A stretch of 64,000 nt of DNA from Actinostola sp. cb2023 (lineage: Eukaryota; Cnidaria; Anthozoa; Actiniaria; Actinostolidae). A model generated the notes under the pieces. The model was not told the DNA's origin and did not search any database. It saw only the letters and a program-made list of their open reading frames with translations. Location of the stretch: the NCBI GenBank assembly GCA_033675265.1, contig JAUJYZ010001316.1:372001-436000 (forward strand), read 5' to 3'. Position 1 is the first letter of the stretch. Each line of letters opens with the position of its first letter. Shown one piece after another: positions 22,789 to 33,239 of this stretch. The position numbers and the translations under genes are program-made.

Positions 22789-23276
22789 TAATAAATCAAG
22801 TAGATGTTAATATCACATGTTTTTGTATACGGTATACTGTTTATTAATAATTATTTCACCAGTTGTGTGTACTGACTTGATGCGAAAGCTTTGTCAGTTA
22901 ATAAAGTAGATGTTAAGTATATATACAAGTACAGCAAATGTTCTTTGATAATTAGTATTTATATTAATTATAACAACATATTAATATATTTAAATAATCC
23001 TCAATAAAGTCATTTAATAAAAAGGAAGAATATGATCTTAATTCTTTTTTTGCTCACTTGTTACAGTGTGACTATTGAAACTGGGGCTTCTTGGAGAAGA
23101 AGAAACATTTCATAATGAAAACATTTTAATTTGACTTGATCAAAGTTCAAAATTCTTTTAGGCTAGATCTTGATTATTTTAAATATCGATTTCAGTAGTC
23201 ACACTGTAACTGGTACATATATAATTTCAAATAGTGCTTTCCACTTTATGACTGGTACACTTTATGACTAGATTGA

Positions 23277-25221
23277 TCTAAGATCCAATTTAGGAAGTCC
23301 ATGCTTTATTCGTGGATAAGCTAATTCAGGAACAATCCACCTGTCAAAAAACGAATTTAACTTTGACAATGTTGCTTTCCAAAACACTGTGAAGAATTGC
23401 ACTCTGGCAAACTATATCCCTACTCTGTGTTCCTTGTACAACAAAATCGGTCCATTTTCTTTCAGTTACAAACATCTGTTGTTGGACTTGGTAATAATAC
23501 TTGTGCTTAGTATTGAGTTCTAGCAAACCATCCTTTTTCACACAAATTCTCTTTCTCAGCAAAGAATCATTTAAATTCTCATTTGGAATTACTTGGACAT
23601 ATTTCACTTCAATGAGTCCACTTGAGTCCAATGAAGATGGATCTAGAACAATCCCATCAGGTGTAGCACCTAGGAAACCATGTACCTTGCTAATAAAGAA
23701 CCCACATTTGGTGACAGTGATAACCTTTATGCCCTTCTTCCTCCATCAGCTTTGTGTAGTCTTTTATAATTTTGTCCTCCATTTCAAGGCCTGCTTTCAT
23801 ACTTTCAGATTGAAAGGGTTTGGTAAACTTTAACACATCTTGGATTGCCTATGTAGGAGAAGTTGACGCCCGTAATGTTGCTACCCGGTGGCACTTTGAT
23901 GCTGTGATCCTGAACTTTCGTAAGGCAAACCAAGACATGTTATCTTACTGGTCCCTTGTGGATTTCTCTACCTCTGAAATTTCTTTATCACTCATTTGGA
24001 GTTTCCTCTTTACCTGATCACATCATTGTCTTAAGTCAGACAGGCTTATTGGCTGTTCCTTTGGAGGAGAGAGTAATTCTTGACTTGGATTTATTGTCAC
24101 TTCATTTTGATCACATTCATGATTGTCACTAACATCAGCATTCTGTGGTAAAATATGGGACCAGCCAACAACATTTCCAGACTTTATCTGATACTCCTTG
24201 ACTAGGGCAAGCATATTCTCAACTTTGCTTTCAGGCCAAGATCTCTGATGCAAAGCACGCACATCATGGCCGAGTGGTACTGCAGACCTTCTCTTCTGTT
24301 TACTTTTCTTGATATAATCATGCTTTGAAAATTTTATTTGTGCAATAGGAGCTACACTACCAGTGCGTTTGCGAGGCACATTCCATTTGCATGGTTTGGA
24401 GGAACATGATTCAGTGTTCATTTTGTTTCTCATTATACAATATTGTTCCAATGCAAACATAGTGGCAGCAACATGGTTGCATCTTCCATCTACTCCGGCT
24501 GGACAGCCACAGTGTGCCCTGAGTACATTGCCAATAGATGTGAGCACCAAATAACATGCACAAACAGCATTCTTCTTCATAGAAGGCAGAACTTGGCTTT
24601 TGATATAGTGTTTTCCATTTTCAGCAAGGTGACTTATAAACAACACATGACCTGATTTGTAGAAGTTGTATCCTTTCACTAAAGGTTTTGCAGTGGAAAT
24701 CTGTTTCTTACACTCCACACCGTCAATCATATAATGCCATATTGTTCCAAATGTTAATTTTGGCATACCACTGATGTCAGTCTTAAAGCCTTCTTTGGGG
24801 AATGAGTGAGAAACGTCGGGTGCTGTACTTTCTAAGACACCAAGTTGTGCTTTTTTCCTTTGCAGATTTATGCCCCCGTCTGGATCGCATAAATACTTCG
24901 AGTCGAGACCATTCTTAACGTAATCGTTGACTGTAATAAAGAGAGATGTTGATCAAGGTTTGTGTCGAAGAAAAGATACACGAAGTCGAAATACACAACA
25001 ATATCTAAGCTTATGTTGGAATATTTTGCCTACCTTTTAATCAAAGCTGCTTTTTTACCAGATGTTTTGTCCCCTCTACACAGCAACCATCTTCGCAATT
25101 GCACGACACTACATATATCTATAGATTCCCGTGGTATTTTAGCTCCGGGAATGTCATCTTCAGTGAGGAATACGTTTTCTTTAGCTGGATTATTCGAAGG
25201 ATCGCAAGTCGCTGACGCCAT
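23277..25221 (-). pseudogene. SAP + SWIM + YqaJ nuclease protein of ISL2EU-like element
   Basis: First exon 25221-25034 (MASATCDPSNN) ends with a SAP-like DNA-binding stretch (VVQLRRWLLCRGDKTSGKKA). A second exon from 24930 continues with NDYVKNGLDSKYLCDPDGG; the phase of this join is off by a base, so either the exon edge or an indel is wrong. A SWIM zinc finger follows (HCGCPAGVDGRCNHVAA, near 24500). Then come WFALRKFRITASKCHRVA, GFLGATPDG, GLIEVKY and KYYYQVQQQMFVT, the catalytic motifs of the YqaJ/lambda-exonuclease fold (Asp, Glu-x-Lys, Gln). The C-terminus near 23290 reads WIVPELAYP. Stops near 24023, 23960 and 23860 and shifts near 23700 and 23345 inactivate it. It presumably assisted transposition as a nuclease. 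Confidence 0.8.
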
Positions 25222-25306
25222 TTTGTAAATGTTGTCCATTCAAAAAGCCCCAAGAACACTCGCGGTCGCAAATCGAACCCAGTCCTCTACTCGATTGGGA
25301 CAAGGC

Positions 25307-26274
25307 GAATCTGACCAAGTGGTCAAGTAATTCAGCTGAATTAATGAGAGAGATACCTGAGAAAGATAGAGCATCTGATGCCCTTGTAAAGTTAGAGAAT
25401 AGCTTGCCAGATGTTCATCCAATCACAAGCACTCTTGGTGTGAAATGGAATACCAATACAGACAGCCTAATGCTCATGCTTGGAATGGATTCACCACAGC
25501 TACAAGTCAAGACATACACGAAGAGAGAGATAGCTTCAGGTGCTTCAAGGGTATTTGACCCAATTGGCCTTATTTCTCCATTTACAGTACGGTCCAAGAT
25601 AATGCTTCAAAGTCTATGGACTCTAGGTGTTGGTTGGGATGATCCCTTTTCGACGTCTGTCTGCACAAAATGGAATCAATGGCTTACATAACTTTTGGAG
25701 CTCAGCATGCTTCAAATTCCCAGATGTTATTTAAGCTCTCCATTGTCAACATGTACCAAGTTGGAGCTTCATGCTTTTGGAGTTGCATCGGAAGTAGCAT
25801 ATAATTTATTGTTCAGCTGTTTACCTCAGAGCTGTGTCAAGAGGAGGAAATGTATCATCTTGTCTTGTGATGTCTTGTGATGTCTTGTGATGTCTTGTGA
25901 TGTCTAAAACTAGAGTATCCCCTCTACGGAAGATTACATTACCACGTCTAGAGCTAATGGCTGCGGTAATTACTGCTCGATTATGTACATATGTTAAGAA
26001 GGAGCTTGACTGTCCCATTGATCGTATTATTTGTTGGACAGATAACTCAGCAACCCTGCACCGGATCAGAGGATCAGCTTCCCAATGGAAACCCTTTGTT
26101 GCAAATTGGGTTACGGAGATACAATTATTGTTGGATCCTAGTGTATGGCGTTATTGTCCTGGACCTCATAACCCAACTGATATACCTACAAGAGGTATTT
26201 CTGCAGAGCAGCTAATGAACAATAGTCTCTGGTGGAATGGTCCACCATGGCTTCAGAAATCCGAAGAACATTAG
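25307..26274 (+). pseudogene. BEL/Pao RT thumb and RNase H region
   Basis: Resumes the BEL pol frame after the THAP transposon. KWSSNSAELMREIPEKD and SLPDVHPITSTLGVKWNT are followed by YTKREIASGASRVFDPIGLI, a hallmark of Pao RT. RNase H-like sequence follows (ELHAFGVASEVAY, then ITLPRLELMAAVITARL, CWTDNSATLHRI and NPTDIPTRG). A TAA at 25689 interrupts the frame. A 10-bp tandem expansion at 25858 shifts it. After the last motif (WWNGPPWLQ) a stop and a short element at 26284 separate it from the integrase. Confidence 0.8.
25858..25903 (+). repeat. 10-bp tandem repeat in BEL RNase H
   Basis: TCTTGTGATG repeated about 4.5 times. The unit is not a multiple of three, and the expansion coincides with the frame change between the flanking RNase H segments. 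Confidence 0.9.
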
Positions 26275-26283
26275 CCAGTACCT

Positions 26284-26691
26284 AAACGAGCAGGGGACTG
26301 GGAACGAGTTTATTAGAATTAATGCAATTACGAAATTAAGTTTATGACATGAAACAGCATGTTGAAATTAGTATCTGTGCAAAGTGTGACGTGATTTGAG
26401 CGAATTCTGTCGGATTTATAAACTTTTGAAATTGTGTTGTCCAGCCAAACTTTTACAGTGAATGTATGGTTTGGCTGGACAACGTCAAACATTTACAGTG
26501 TTTGTATGGGAAAATAGACATCTTTGATGCCCTCTAGCATCGTCAATATTAAGCCAAAGTTCACCAAACTATCCAGACTAGCTAAGTTTGATCTGCTCTC
26601 TCATAAAATGATGCCCACTTTTGCTAGTTTCTTATTGAATTAGTTTTACGGACTTGGTTTTACGGACTTGGTCCCAGTCCCCTGCTCGTTT
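26284..26691. mobile_element. Short inverted-repeat element in BEL pol
   Basis: Perfect 20-bp ends AAACGAGCAGGGGACTGGGA and complement. The interior contains a second inverted repeat at 26439-26483 (TTGTCCAGCCAAAC and complement) and a 15-bp direct repeat near the right end (TTTTACGGACTTGG). It separates the BEL RNase H region from the integrase. Confidence 0.85.
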
Positions 26692-28291
26692 TGGTAATGG
26701 CGAATTGGCCTGAAGATTTGAGATCTTCATCCAGGATTGCAGAGGCGGAGAGAAAGAGTAAATCTCTTTACATTACATGTAATGTTGTACAACCAAGAGA
26801 AAAACTGATCGACTTCACTAGATTTAGCAAGTACAGCCGAGTAGTCAACACAATAGCGTGGATTAGAAGATTCATAAGGAACTTACGTTGTGTAAAAGAA
26901 AGAAGAACACTCAGCCATTTAATTGGGTTAGAGATTCAAGAAGCTGAGCATTGGTTGATAAAACAGGTTTAACTTGAATGCTTTCATGAAGACATTTCCA
27001 TTGCACTTGATGGAAGTACTTCAAAGAACAGTAAACTAACAAATCTCACTCCATTTGTGTGTACAAATTCTGGTCTACTTTGTGTTGGTGGTAGGATTCA
27101 TAAAGCAAACTTACCTGAAGATGAGAAGCATCCTGCTATCTTGCCTTCCAGCCATCCTGTTGTAAAACTTTTGATACAAGATGTTCGTTGTAAAGAGCTT
27201 CATGCTGGTGTTGAGCATACATTAGCAGTCCTACGACAAAGATTTTGGCTAATCAAAGGGAGATCTAGTGTTAGACAAGTGGTAAAGAACTGTCTTCTTT
27301 GTCGTCACTACCAAAGTAAGCCATACATGCAAAGAATGGCACCTCTTCCTTCTGACAGGATACCTCCTGCTCCACCATTTACCAATGTTGGTTTGGATTT
27401 TGCTGGACTTCTGTATTTGAAAGACACTAACGACAAGGCTTATATTTGCGTATTTACTTGTGCTGTTACTCGTGCCATTCATTTGGAACTTGTAAGTAAT
27501 AAGACAGTTGAAAGATTTCTACTTGCATTAAGACGTATGGTTGCCAGACGAGGAATGTGTAGTATTATTTGGTCTGACAATGCTAAAACATTCAAGGGTG
27601 CAAGTAAGGAGCTAGACAGATGTTGGAGAGTTCTAGAAGCTGACGAGATGTCCCTGGCATTCTCAGAGAAAAGGATTGAATGGAAATTCATTGCTGAAAG
27701 AGCCCCTTGGTGGGGTGGCTTGGTGAAAAGTGTCGAAGTACCTTTGAAGAAGATATTTGGAAATGCCATGTTAGATGCTGAACAATTAATGACTGTACTG
27801 GTTGAGATTGAAGCTCAGATAAACAGTCGCCCACTCACACATGTTAGTGTAGAACCTGATGACTTCAGAGCAATCACACCTGCACATATTCTTATTGGAA
27901 GAAACCTGCAAGCATCTGGCCCTATCAAAGAAACAAACAAGAGAGAGCACACCTCTAAAGCCATAACTAAACGTTTTCAGTATCACCAAAGGCTTACGAA
28001 CAGATTTTGGAAGGGATGAGTGCTGAATATCTCAAGTCGTTAATCCCCCTCAAGAAGTGGTTGAGTATTGGTCATGCAGTACAAGAAGGTGACTTTGTTC
28101 TTATCAGTGAAGACAATGTTGCAAGAGGTCTGTGGAAAAAGGCACGTGTAGAATCTACCCATGTTGGTCGTGACGGTTTGGTAAGATCAGTTACTCTACG
28201 ATTGCCGTCTGGATGGATGATGCGTCGACCAATACAACGTCTTCACCAAATAGAAACTGTTGATGCAGACTTAGCTGTTGAGCTATCATAA
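26691..28291 (+). pseudogene. BEL/Pao integrase with DUF5641-like tail
   Basis: NWPEDLRSSS and EIQEAEHWLIKQ lead to a TAA at 26970. The same frame then continues with FVCTNSGLLCVGGRI. The zinc-binding HHCC module is visible (HAGVEHTLAVL, then CLLCRHY). The catalytic core includes NVGLDFAGLLYLK (Asp), IIWSDNAKTFKGA (Asp) and AERAPWWGGLVK (Glu), with HILIGRNLQ near the end. A one-base shift near 28010 separates the last part (SAEYLKSLIPLKKW, GDFVLISEDN, WKKARVESTHVGRDG). The first stop plus this shift inactivate it. It would insert retrotransposon cDNA. Confidence 0.85.
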
Positions 28292-28363
28292 GATGAACTT
28301 TGAATACATTTGAACTTTGTTGAACATTATGTATTTTATTACTTTTTGATGCACCCCTGCATC

Positions 28364-28374
28364 AGGCGGGAGGA
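28364..28374 (+). promoter_or_regulatory. Polypurine tract before 3' LTR
   Basis: GGCGGGAGGA lies immediately before the TGTTCTGAACG start of the 3' LTR, the position of the plus-strand primer in LTR retrotransposons. Confidence 0.6.
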
Positions 28375-28498
28375 TGTTCTGAACGTCAATTAGCATAATT
28401 TGCATACCGCTTGTAAGTTAGTATCGCAGGCGCACATGGACTCACTCGACGTACGTAAAACGTGTTTGGAAAAATGTTGAGTAAAAAACCTGAAATTA
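28375..28498 (+). repeat. BEL 3' LTR, truncated
   Basis: Matches 8403-8523 with scattered substitutions. The match ends after ACCTGAAATTA, whereas the 5' LTR continues for several hundred bases. The divergence between the two LTRs indicates an old insertion. Confidence 0.8.
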
Positions 28499-28790
28499 CA
28501 CGGGTGTTAATATCAGCCAATCGGTCAAAAGTCAAAAATCGGTCTAAAAGTCAAAAGTTTATATAATAAATGAAGATATGAAAGATATGAAGGAGATATG
28601 AAAGTTAGATAAATTTCAGATCACAAGTGTACGAAATGTACATCCTTCAAAGAACTGAAACTATTAAAAAAAAACTTTTCCACCATATTTGTGTTACATA
28701 CATCCAGGATGGTACACCTAAATAATTTATTATTTCTTTCAGCGCTACTATTCCCCTTAAACTTGAAGGAACTGACAGCTTTGGTCTCAA
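28499..28790. other. No gene recognised
   Basis: Short direct repeats (GTCAAAAATCGGTC/GTCTAAAAGTCAAAAG and GATATGAAAG-type units near 28570-28610). Otherwise nothing. Confidence 0.4.
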
Positions 28791-28793
28791 GTT

Positions 28794-28997
28794 TCAACTT
28801 CTTGATTTCAGACTGAGTTGTGGTCTCGTTTGTTCAGCTTCCGCTTCAACTCTTTCGAATTTAGAGTTGAGTTTGGAATCCAATAGATTGGAAAGAAGAC
28901 TCAGTGTTTCTGCATTGGAGAGTCCAACGGCTTCTTCTCCAGCGGGTGGTAATTCGGCTTGTTCTTCGCGATCGCTCATAATTTTACGTGAAGACAT
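28794..28997 (-). pseudogene. DIRS-like gag N-terminal remnant
   Basis: Minus-strand frame MSDREEQAELPPAGEEAVG followed by LSNAETLSLLSNLLDSKLNS. It resembles, from memory, the N-terminus of the first ORF of cnidarian DIRS-type tyrosine-recombinase retroelements, which carries an acidic start and then a coiled helix with SLLDSKL. The downstream part of that ORF is missing, so it is a small fragment. It is on the same strand as, but not contiguous with, the tyrosine-recombinase element at 35.9-43.5 kb. Confidence 0.4.
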
Positions 28998-29288
28998 AGC
29001 TAGAGATACCGTTGAGTGGTATCACCTCACTATGCACCTGATTATATACCCATTAATTCCCTATGGTACCTCATGACTCCGTGTGCACGTTCACCGCCCT
29101 AACACAACATGTATACATCATACACCGTGCGCACTAGCACCGCCCTACCACACCATGTACATTCCATCTCATTAGAAAAACATTAACTTTGTCCTTTATT
29201 TACCCTAGTACAGAAGCCGCGAAACAAAATTGAAAAAGAGGAAGTAGAACCCGAAACGTCATACAAATCTGGCCTGCTTGAACGTATT

Positions 29289-30200
29289 TCATAGTCCTCT
29301 GACAACCACACTACTTCCTACTTTAGCCTTAGGCCGCATGAACACAACACTTTCGTCGTCGCTTATGATATATGCCTCTTTCTCGCCAACTACCTTTGGT
29401 TCCTTAGTAAAGATTGGGTGTGTCGCAGGAGTAAAATATACCTCTTCGTTCACCCAGTCATACTTGGGAAGCTTTCTAGCCATCTCCGAATCACTGGGCT
29501 GAAAAATGCTTCCTCGTTTTACGTCACGCAATCCCACTGATGTGCCAGGACGAACATAGGACGAACATAGTGTCGTTTAGCTTGGATGCTAGATATTCGC
29601 TTGGGTTTTCCACGGGCTAGCACAGTCGACACAGCCTTAAGGTGTCTTTTACCCTTGATCGCTCTCCTGTGGTTTACTATTTTCAGCATAGCTTTGATCT
29701 TCACCCTGTGGTGCAAATACAGTACAGTGTCATATCGTCTTCCATGGCATGTCGACATTTCGTGTATAGCCTTGAATAGATACTGCTCCTCGTCTTCGTA
29801 CATTTCAGTTGGTCTTTTTTCACCAAGTTTTCTTCTCTTGAGACGGTTTTCTTCAATCAATAGTCCAGCACGCCTTTTAGCAGCTCGTCTTACCTTTTCG
29901 AGACAGATTTATCCTCCTTAAGGAGATTTCCCGTTTCAGCGATCCTCTCTTCAAATCGTTCTTTTGACTCTTCTAAATCCCTAACTCTCTTCTCTGGCCA
30001 AACATCTCGCTTTTTGTCTAGTGTGTTGTTCACTTCATTTAATTTACTCTCTATTCGTTCCTGCTTGTTTAAGAGATTCCGGCGAACAAAGCATTCTCGC
30101 ATTCCTTTGCAATATGAATTATATCATCTATATGCCATCTGGCTGTTGACGGATCGATTCCAAGGTCATACAACTGCTGGCGGGGTACATTTTTCTAAAT
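29289..30200 (-). pseudogene. Degenerate repetitive ORF with WHIDDIIHIA motif
   Basis: Reading on minus from ~30190: LGIDPSTARWHIDDIIHIAK, ECENALFAG, then a frameshift and a charged coiled-coil region (ERIESKLNEVNNTLDKK, DLEESKERFEERIAE). After more breaks it continues ENRLKRRKLGEKRPTEMYED, MSTCHGRRYDTVLYLHHRVK, LPKYDWVNEEVYFTPATHPI and AYIISDDESVVFMRPKA. These blocks look like one ancestral protein of a repetitive cnidarian family that I recognise but cannot name. At least four frame changes and stops make it a pseudogene. The class of element is unknown. Confidence 0.5.
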
Positions 30201-30221
30201 CATGATGAAAGAGGGCATACG

Positions 30222-30442
30222 GTAGAACCTGGACTCGGACTCGGTGAAAGTCGGACTCGGACTCGGTAAAAGTTCGACTCGGACTCGGACTCGCACTCGG
30301 TAAAAGTCGGACTCGGACTCGGTAAAAGTCGGACTCGGTAAAAGTGGGAATGGGACTGGGACTCGGTCAAAGTCGGACTCGGACTCGGTCAAAGTCGGAC
30401 TCGGACTCAGTAAAAGTCGGACTCGGACTCGGTATTTATCTT
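30222..30442. repeat. GGACTC-based tandem repeat
   Basis: Irregular array of the hexamer GGACTC mixed with GGTAAAAGTC spacers, about 16 bp per compound unit. It produces a spurious serine/glutamate-rich open frame on the minus strand. Confidence 0.9.
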
Positions 30443-30449
30443 ACTCATG

Positions 30450-30960
30450 TTCCCTTTCCCTAACGTAGACAATCTACCCGTTTGCCTATTCTGTCCATCA
30501 ATACTATGAAGCTGAACCAACTATTAAAATCACAATGTTTCATTCCCATGCCATGCAACCTACAATCACATTTCACACATTCGTCTGATTGTACGCGTCT
30601 GAGTTTTGATTGATGGAAGTAATTATGAAAAGCGCTGTACATGGGAATTTGTCTAGTTGCATGGGTTCTCAGTATATTTCCCTGAATAATATAGATACAG
30701 CGATTCACCCTGCGTTATATTGCAAGCAGAGGTTATTTCCCGATATGCTACAAATTAGGTCTCTCTAAAACTATACTTTCGTGTGATTGTGTGACACGTA
30801 ATGCTGTATTTAATTCAGACTTTTAAAAATGCACACTATGTGTACTCGTGAGGAATTACCATACATAGAAATAATCTAACATTCAATTCAAGTTTATTAA
30901 AATAACTACCATTATCTTGCCTTTCCAACGCATGCAATGCCTGCAAAATATATTATATTT
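30450..30960. other. No gene recognised
   Basis: Unique AT-rich sequence. The minus open frame 30460-30708 has no motif. Confidence 0.4.
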
Positions 30961-30976
30961 TGATGATGCGCATATC

Positions 30977-31082
30977 GATCCACTTACCCTGTTACTGGTA
31001 ATGCAGGTAATTCAGAGTCGGATTCAATCGATCCACTTACCCTGTTACCGGTAATGCAGGTAATTCAGAGTCAGATTCAGAG
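30977..31082 (+). repeat. 53-bp direct duplication
   Basis: Two adjacent copies beginning CGATCCACTTACCCTGTTAC and ending CAGAGTC(G/A)GATTCA, differing at a few positions. Confidence 0.9.
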
Positions 31083-31118
31083 GATGTCCTCTCATCTATA
31101 CAAAATATAATCTATATA

Positions 31119-31359
31119 CAGTCAATCCAAAAAAGGTTGTCCAGAATATATACACATATAACTATCACGTGACCGCATATACAGAACCCATTAAGAAGGT
31201 TAAAAAGGTATTAAAGTGTTGATTTTATACTGAATAATGTAGCCAAAAGCTGATTACTAATAAGGGAACCTGGAGTTAATGTATTCCGTATATACGGTCA
31301 CGTGATAGTTATGTGTGTATATGTGTATATATTCTGAACAACATTTTTTGGATTGACTG
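31119..31359. mobile_element. Mariner-type short element (241 bp)
   Basis: CAGTCAATCCAAAAAAGGTT at the left and its near complement at the right, flanked by TA on both sides (31117-31118, 31360-31361). The arms extend ~70 bp, through a CACGTGA-containing block, around a unique centre. Same end motif as 15841-15940. Confidence 0.85.
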
Positions 31360-31582
31360 TATGAGTAAAATAAAATAAAGTGAAGTATAATGGACGACAA
31401 AGACTCACCTTTCAAAACTTCAGCGTAAGTAAAAGTAAAAGCCATGGCACGCTAAAGACACTATTAAATAATTTTTTTTTTGTAATCTCATAACAAAACA
31501 ATTTCAAAGTTTTTTTGAGTCCGAGCTTTCGTGATTTTGAGTCCGGGTTTTGATCTCTGATTCTCTTTCTTAGTTTCTTCTA

Positions 31583-31807
31583 CTAAGGACATGCCTGCAT
31601 GGACAAGCCAACCTTCACTTCATCTAAATCCTTTCGGAATGCTGTATTGTCCAGTAGAAGTGTGTTAGTATTTTTCTGTACCTCCATCAGAATAGTTAAA
31701 AGAGTTTCGATTGTAACTGGCCATTCTTCTTGATCAGCCATTCTTTGAGCTTTGAGCTTTATGTTGATAAAGGTCGAGACAAATCCTCGCTTTTTCTTCG
31801 AGCTCAT
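31583..31807 (-). CDS. Small hypothetical ORF, 74 aa
   Basis: MSSKKKRGFVSTFINIKLKA is followed by VTIETLLTILMEVQKNTNTL and LDEVKVGLSMQACP, a basic start plus an amphipathic helix. It could be the coiled-coil start of a retroelement ORF1, but no second domain follows. Function unknown; chance is possible. Confidence 0.2.
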   Translation of the reverse strand: MSSKKKRGFVSTFINIKLKAQRMADQEEWPVTIETLLTILMEVQKNTNTLLLDNTAFRKDLDEVKVGLSMQACP

Positions 31808-31915
31808 GTTGTTTTCTTTTCAGTCATGAATCTGGCTGGAATTAAGGTATCAGGGGACCTTTGTGACCACTCTTCACAGAAACCTGAATAGAGCGCCAAT
31901 AGTCGTTAAAAAGTA

Positions 31916-32140
31916 TTAACCCTTTGACACCCAGAGATTTTTGATGTTTTTAGCGATTTTCTGGACCTAATCATACCGCAGGATATTTCGATTCCATATA
32001 AGGGATTTCCATGGAAATCTCTTGACAGTTCTGAAAGCCCACAGGCTCAAGTTCTGACGTGATCTTTCTTTTGTCATGGATCTCCTTGTGGCTAGCAGTT
32101 CGTTGCTGCTAGGAGCGGCCTATTTTGCATTTTTAGAGTA
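31916..32140 (-). repeat. Dispersed repeat R1, copy 2 (outer part)
   Basis: Inverted match to 1930-2120. The left edge reads TTAACCCTTTGACACCC, a TTAA followed by CCC that resembles a piggyBac-type terminus. Its other half continues at 33010-33235 on the far side of a LINE insertion. Confidence 0.6.
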
Positions 32141-33009
32141 TTTTGAATGAATGAATGAATGAATGAATGAATGATTGAATAAACCTTTATTTAAACAGGG
32201 TTGTCCTTTCAGTGTATATAATACACTGTTATCAATACGAGCCCTAATCAATAGTTATAAATAACAATAATAATAATAATGTATAATAATGAAAAATACT
32301 AAAAACATAAATAGATATATAAGTAAATATATAATAAAAATACAGAAACTATTCTAAGATAAGACTGTATAACAAATACGCGAATACTGATAAAAAAGCT
32401 AAGAAGAAAATATTACTTACTTAGGGAATTATTAAAAACTACACAACCATTATAGTAAAAACTTTTCTTGGCAGCCTCTATTCTCAAGTGTAAAAAGTTG
32501 CTTCTTCTAGTGGTTCTGGAAATAACATCCTTGTTAAAACTTAAATAATTTCTTAAAAATTGTGGTACTTTGTTGTCAAGACATCTTTTTAATAATTTTA
32601 AGATATGGCTATCTCTACGATCTATTAAACTTTGTAATTTAAGTTGCTTAATAGAAAATTCACTACATTTTGACTTAGCAATAATTCTCGAGACCCGCCT
32701 TTGAATATGTTCTAGACTTTCTACATCTGCTTTATTACAGCAGGCCCAGACAGTATCGCAGTAATCGAAAATTGGCAAAATTAATGATTTATGTAATTTA
32801 TCAGCAGCATGTATCATAAGATTTTTTTCTAAGTCGGCCTAGCATACCAATTCGTTTGCCACCTTTTGATATAATATAACTAACATGGTTTTTCCCAGAA
32901 AGATTATCGTCTAGAACAACGCCTAGGTATTTAAAGTCATATCCCTACTTATTTTATAGGTACCAATAGTTATAACTATATTATCATTAATATTATCGTT
33001 ATTTTTATA
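32141..33009 (-). mobile_element. 5'-truncated LINE, 3' end of ORF2
   Basis: The minus strand ends in (ATTC)n (plus: GAATGAATGAATG, 32141-32176) after an AATAAA-like tail, as in CR1/L2-type LINEs. Coding blocks are LGVVLDDNLSGKNHVSYI near 32920 and, after a frameshift, LHKSLILPIFDYCDTVWACC. Then follow LEHIQRRVSRIIAKSK, RRDSHILKLLKRCL and a stop at 32413. These are the C-terminal conserved regions of non-LTR reverse transcriptase ORF2. The catalytic FADD box is absent, consistent with 5' truncation. It is inserted into repeat R1 copy 2. Confidence 0.75.
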
Positions 33010-33235
33010 ACTATTATTCACCACAGAAGCCCCCAGAACAGCATCATTAAGCTTGACTGGTGCGGTAGAGACTGTTCTGCTGAAAGAAACCAGCAGCGAG
33101 AACCGATTTCACGAAGGCATATAACGGCAGTGCGTTGTTCTGTGGTGGACCTACAAAGACATTTTTGGCGACTTCGGACTTGTAAAGAATGCAACGGTTG
33201 CAATATTTTGCCTGTAGGACCGACTGACTCGACAC
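33010..33235 (-). repeat. Dispersed repeat R1, copy 2 (inner part)
   Basis: Inverted match to 1681-1920, including GACTTGTAAAGAATGCAAC on the plus strand and TTAATGATGCTGTTCTGGG on the minus strand. The plus-strand translation gives TCKECNGCNILPVG. Separated from its other half by the LINE. Confidence 0.65.
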
Positions 33236-33239
33236 TCTA

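Larger units (their letters stand above)
10440..25303. mobile_element. ISL2EU-like DNA transposon, interrupted
   Basis: Terminal inverted repeats are visible at both ends: TTTTCCCAATCGAGTAG from 10441 against TTGTCCCAATCGAGTAG on the opposite strand ending at 25303. Further shared blocks are ACTGGGTTCG and GGGGCTTTTTGAATGGACA. A likely 3-bp duplication GGC (10437-10439, 25304-25306) lies in the BEL RT frame. It carries two convergent genes: a plus-strand THAP + helix-turn-helix + DDE_Tnp_4 transposase, and a minus-strand SAP/SWIM/YqaJ protein. As I recall, pairing a DDE_Tnp_4 transposase with a YqaJ nuclease is typical of ISL2EU elements. Both genes are broken, by the Kolobok, the hairpin elements and point damage. 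Confidence 0.75.
8403..28498 (+). mobile_element. BEL/Pao LTR retrotransposon, decayed and multiply interrupted
   Basis: Matching LTR starts (TGATCTGAACG at 8403, TGTTCTGAACG at 28375) flank gag, RT, RNase H and integrase pieces in BEL/Pao order. A polypurine tract (GGCGGGAGGA) directly precedes the 3' LTR. The coding region is interrupted by a 14.9-kb THAP/DDE transposon at 10440-25303 and a short element at 26284-26691. Gag runs almost directly into the pol region near 9575, so the zinc knuckle and protease are missing. Several stops and frameshifts make it non-functional. The 3' LTR match ends at about 28498 although the 5' LTR continues, so the 3' LTR is truncated. Confidence 0.85.
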
